Assembly (NCBI RefSeq): GCF_035440685.1
Contig: NZ_DAORMW010000018.1
Length of the DNA: 64,000 nt
Source: Accumulibacter appositus
GTDB taxonomy: Bacteria; Pseudomonadota; Gammaproteobacteria; Burkholderiales; Rhodocyclaceae
Direction: 5' to 3' (one strand)
Part shown: positions 63,530 through 64,000 of the stretch, piece by piece
Layout: the number at the start of each line of letters is the position of its first letter
How positions within the stretch are numbered: the first letter of the stretch is position 1
Program-made: the position numbers and the translations under genes
Notes under the pieces: generated by a model
What the model saw: only the letters and a program-made list of their open reading frames with translations
What the model was told of the DNA's origin: nothing
The model's database searches: none

Positions 63530-63964
63530 TTATTCGGAGACGCTGCCGCCGGCGGCCTCGATCGCGGCCCGAGCGCCGGCGGTCGCGCCAACACCCTTGA
63601 GCGAAACTTTCCGCGTGATTTCGCCCGACAGAACCACTTTCGCCGACAACACCTGCTGCGGTACCAGATTAGCCTGACGCAACGTCGCAAGATCAATCTC
63701 ATCGACCGGCAAACGCTCGATTTCCGACAGCCGAACCTCGACATTGCGGGCACCCGTCAGCGACTTGAAGCCACGCTTGGGAAGCCGGCGCTGCAAAGGC
63801 ATCTGGCCGCCCTCGAAACCAACTTTGTGGAAACCACCGGCACGCGACTTCTGGCCCTTGTGACCGCGCCCGCAGGTCTTGCCCCAGCCCGAACCGACGC
63901 CGCGGCCGACACGCTTCTTGTCTGTGCGGGCGCCTTCGCCAGCTTGAACAGTATTCAGTTCCAT
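63530..63964 (-). CDS. rplO: 50S ribosomal protein L15
   Basis: This 144-residue L15 starts MELNTVQAGEGARTDKKRVG and has the Gly-rich GRGVGSGWGKTCGRGHKGQ segment. The ATG at 63964 overlaps the rpmD stop region within two bases. Confidence 0.97.
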   Translation of the reverse strand: MELNTVQAGEGARTDKKRVGRGVGSGWGKTCGRGHKGQKSRAGGFHKVGFEGGQMPLQRRLPKRGFKSLTGARNVEVRLSEIERLPVDEIDLATLRQANLVPQQVLSAKVVLSGEITRKVSLKGVGATAGARAAIEAAGGSVSE

Positions 63965-63965
63965 C

Positions 63966-64000
63966 TCAGCCCTCACACTTCAAGAGATAGCCAACCTTGT
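63966..64000 (-). CDS. rpmD: 50S ribosomal protein L30, 3' end only
   Basis: The last codons, KVGYLLKCEG and stop, are visible. The upstream part is off the right edge. The position immediately before rplO fits L30. Confidence 0.8.
   Translation of the reverse strand, partial: KVGYLLKCEG

Overview
The window looks like chromosomal DNA of a high-GC betaproteobacterium, most likely of the Rhodocyclales and possibly Candidatus Accumulibacter-like. This rests on a complete isc operon preceded by cysE, RdgC, betaproteobacterial ribosomal proteins, and a combination of PhoX, Pst and beta-oxidation genes. The organism assignment is inference; no rRNA lies in the window.

Positions 1-9188 are a genomic island in the 3' end of a tRNA-Leu(UAG) gene. 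Reading away from the tRNA, it carries a P4-type integrase, a hypothetical protein, an AlpA-type regulator, a PC4-like DNA-binding protein, a Toprim/DUF3987 primase-helicase, two small satellite proteins, a degraded stretch, and then an AAA+ ATPase plus subtilisin-like protease pair that matches the IetAS (Gao_Iet) anti-phage or plasmid-maintenance module. The far attachment site is beyond the left edge. Short direct repeats lie upstream of the integrase and, in related form, upstream of alpA.

Positions 9500-22340 are core genome: rdgC, a conserved hypothetical gene, an endonuclease/exonuclease/phosphatase protein, then the minus-strand iron-sulfur operon iscR - second cysteine desulfurase - iscS - iscU - iscA - hscB - hscA - fdx - iscX - DUF2237, headed by cysE and trmJ. 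suhB follows on the plus strand. The iscR promoter and a likely IscR site lie in the last codons of cysE.

Positions 22440-25131 are the remains of a type I restriction-modification locus: the 3' end of hsdS, an apparently intact AAA ATPase, a DUF4276 protein with a probable internal deletion, and the 5' end of hsdR fused in frame to a RadC-type JAB domain.

Positions 25155-44471 carry ald, an ECF sigma factor, phoX, an orphan BrnA-like antitoxin, a Zn/Mn ABC transporter, pstSCAB with a candidate Pho box, a GNAT enzyme, a chemoreceptor, recG, ridA, and TPR, SPOR and DUF2802 proteins. Positions 44685-56647 form a fatty-acid degradation cluster: two thiolases, two multifunctional hydratase/dehydrogenases of opposite domain order, FadE, a FadL porin and a TetR regulator. 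The same 16-bp palindrome lies before the TetR gene and at the promoter of the second fad operon, so one regulator probably controls both. An Atm1-type ABC exporter follows, and then the end of the spc operon and the alpha operon (rpmD to rplQ) on the minus strand.

A family of about 125-bp, three-hairpin intergenic repeats occurs four times (15753, 42371, 43690, 52016) and explains several intergenic spaces. No CRISPR array or insertion sequence was seen.
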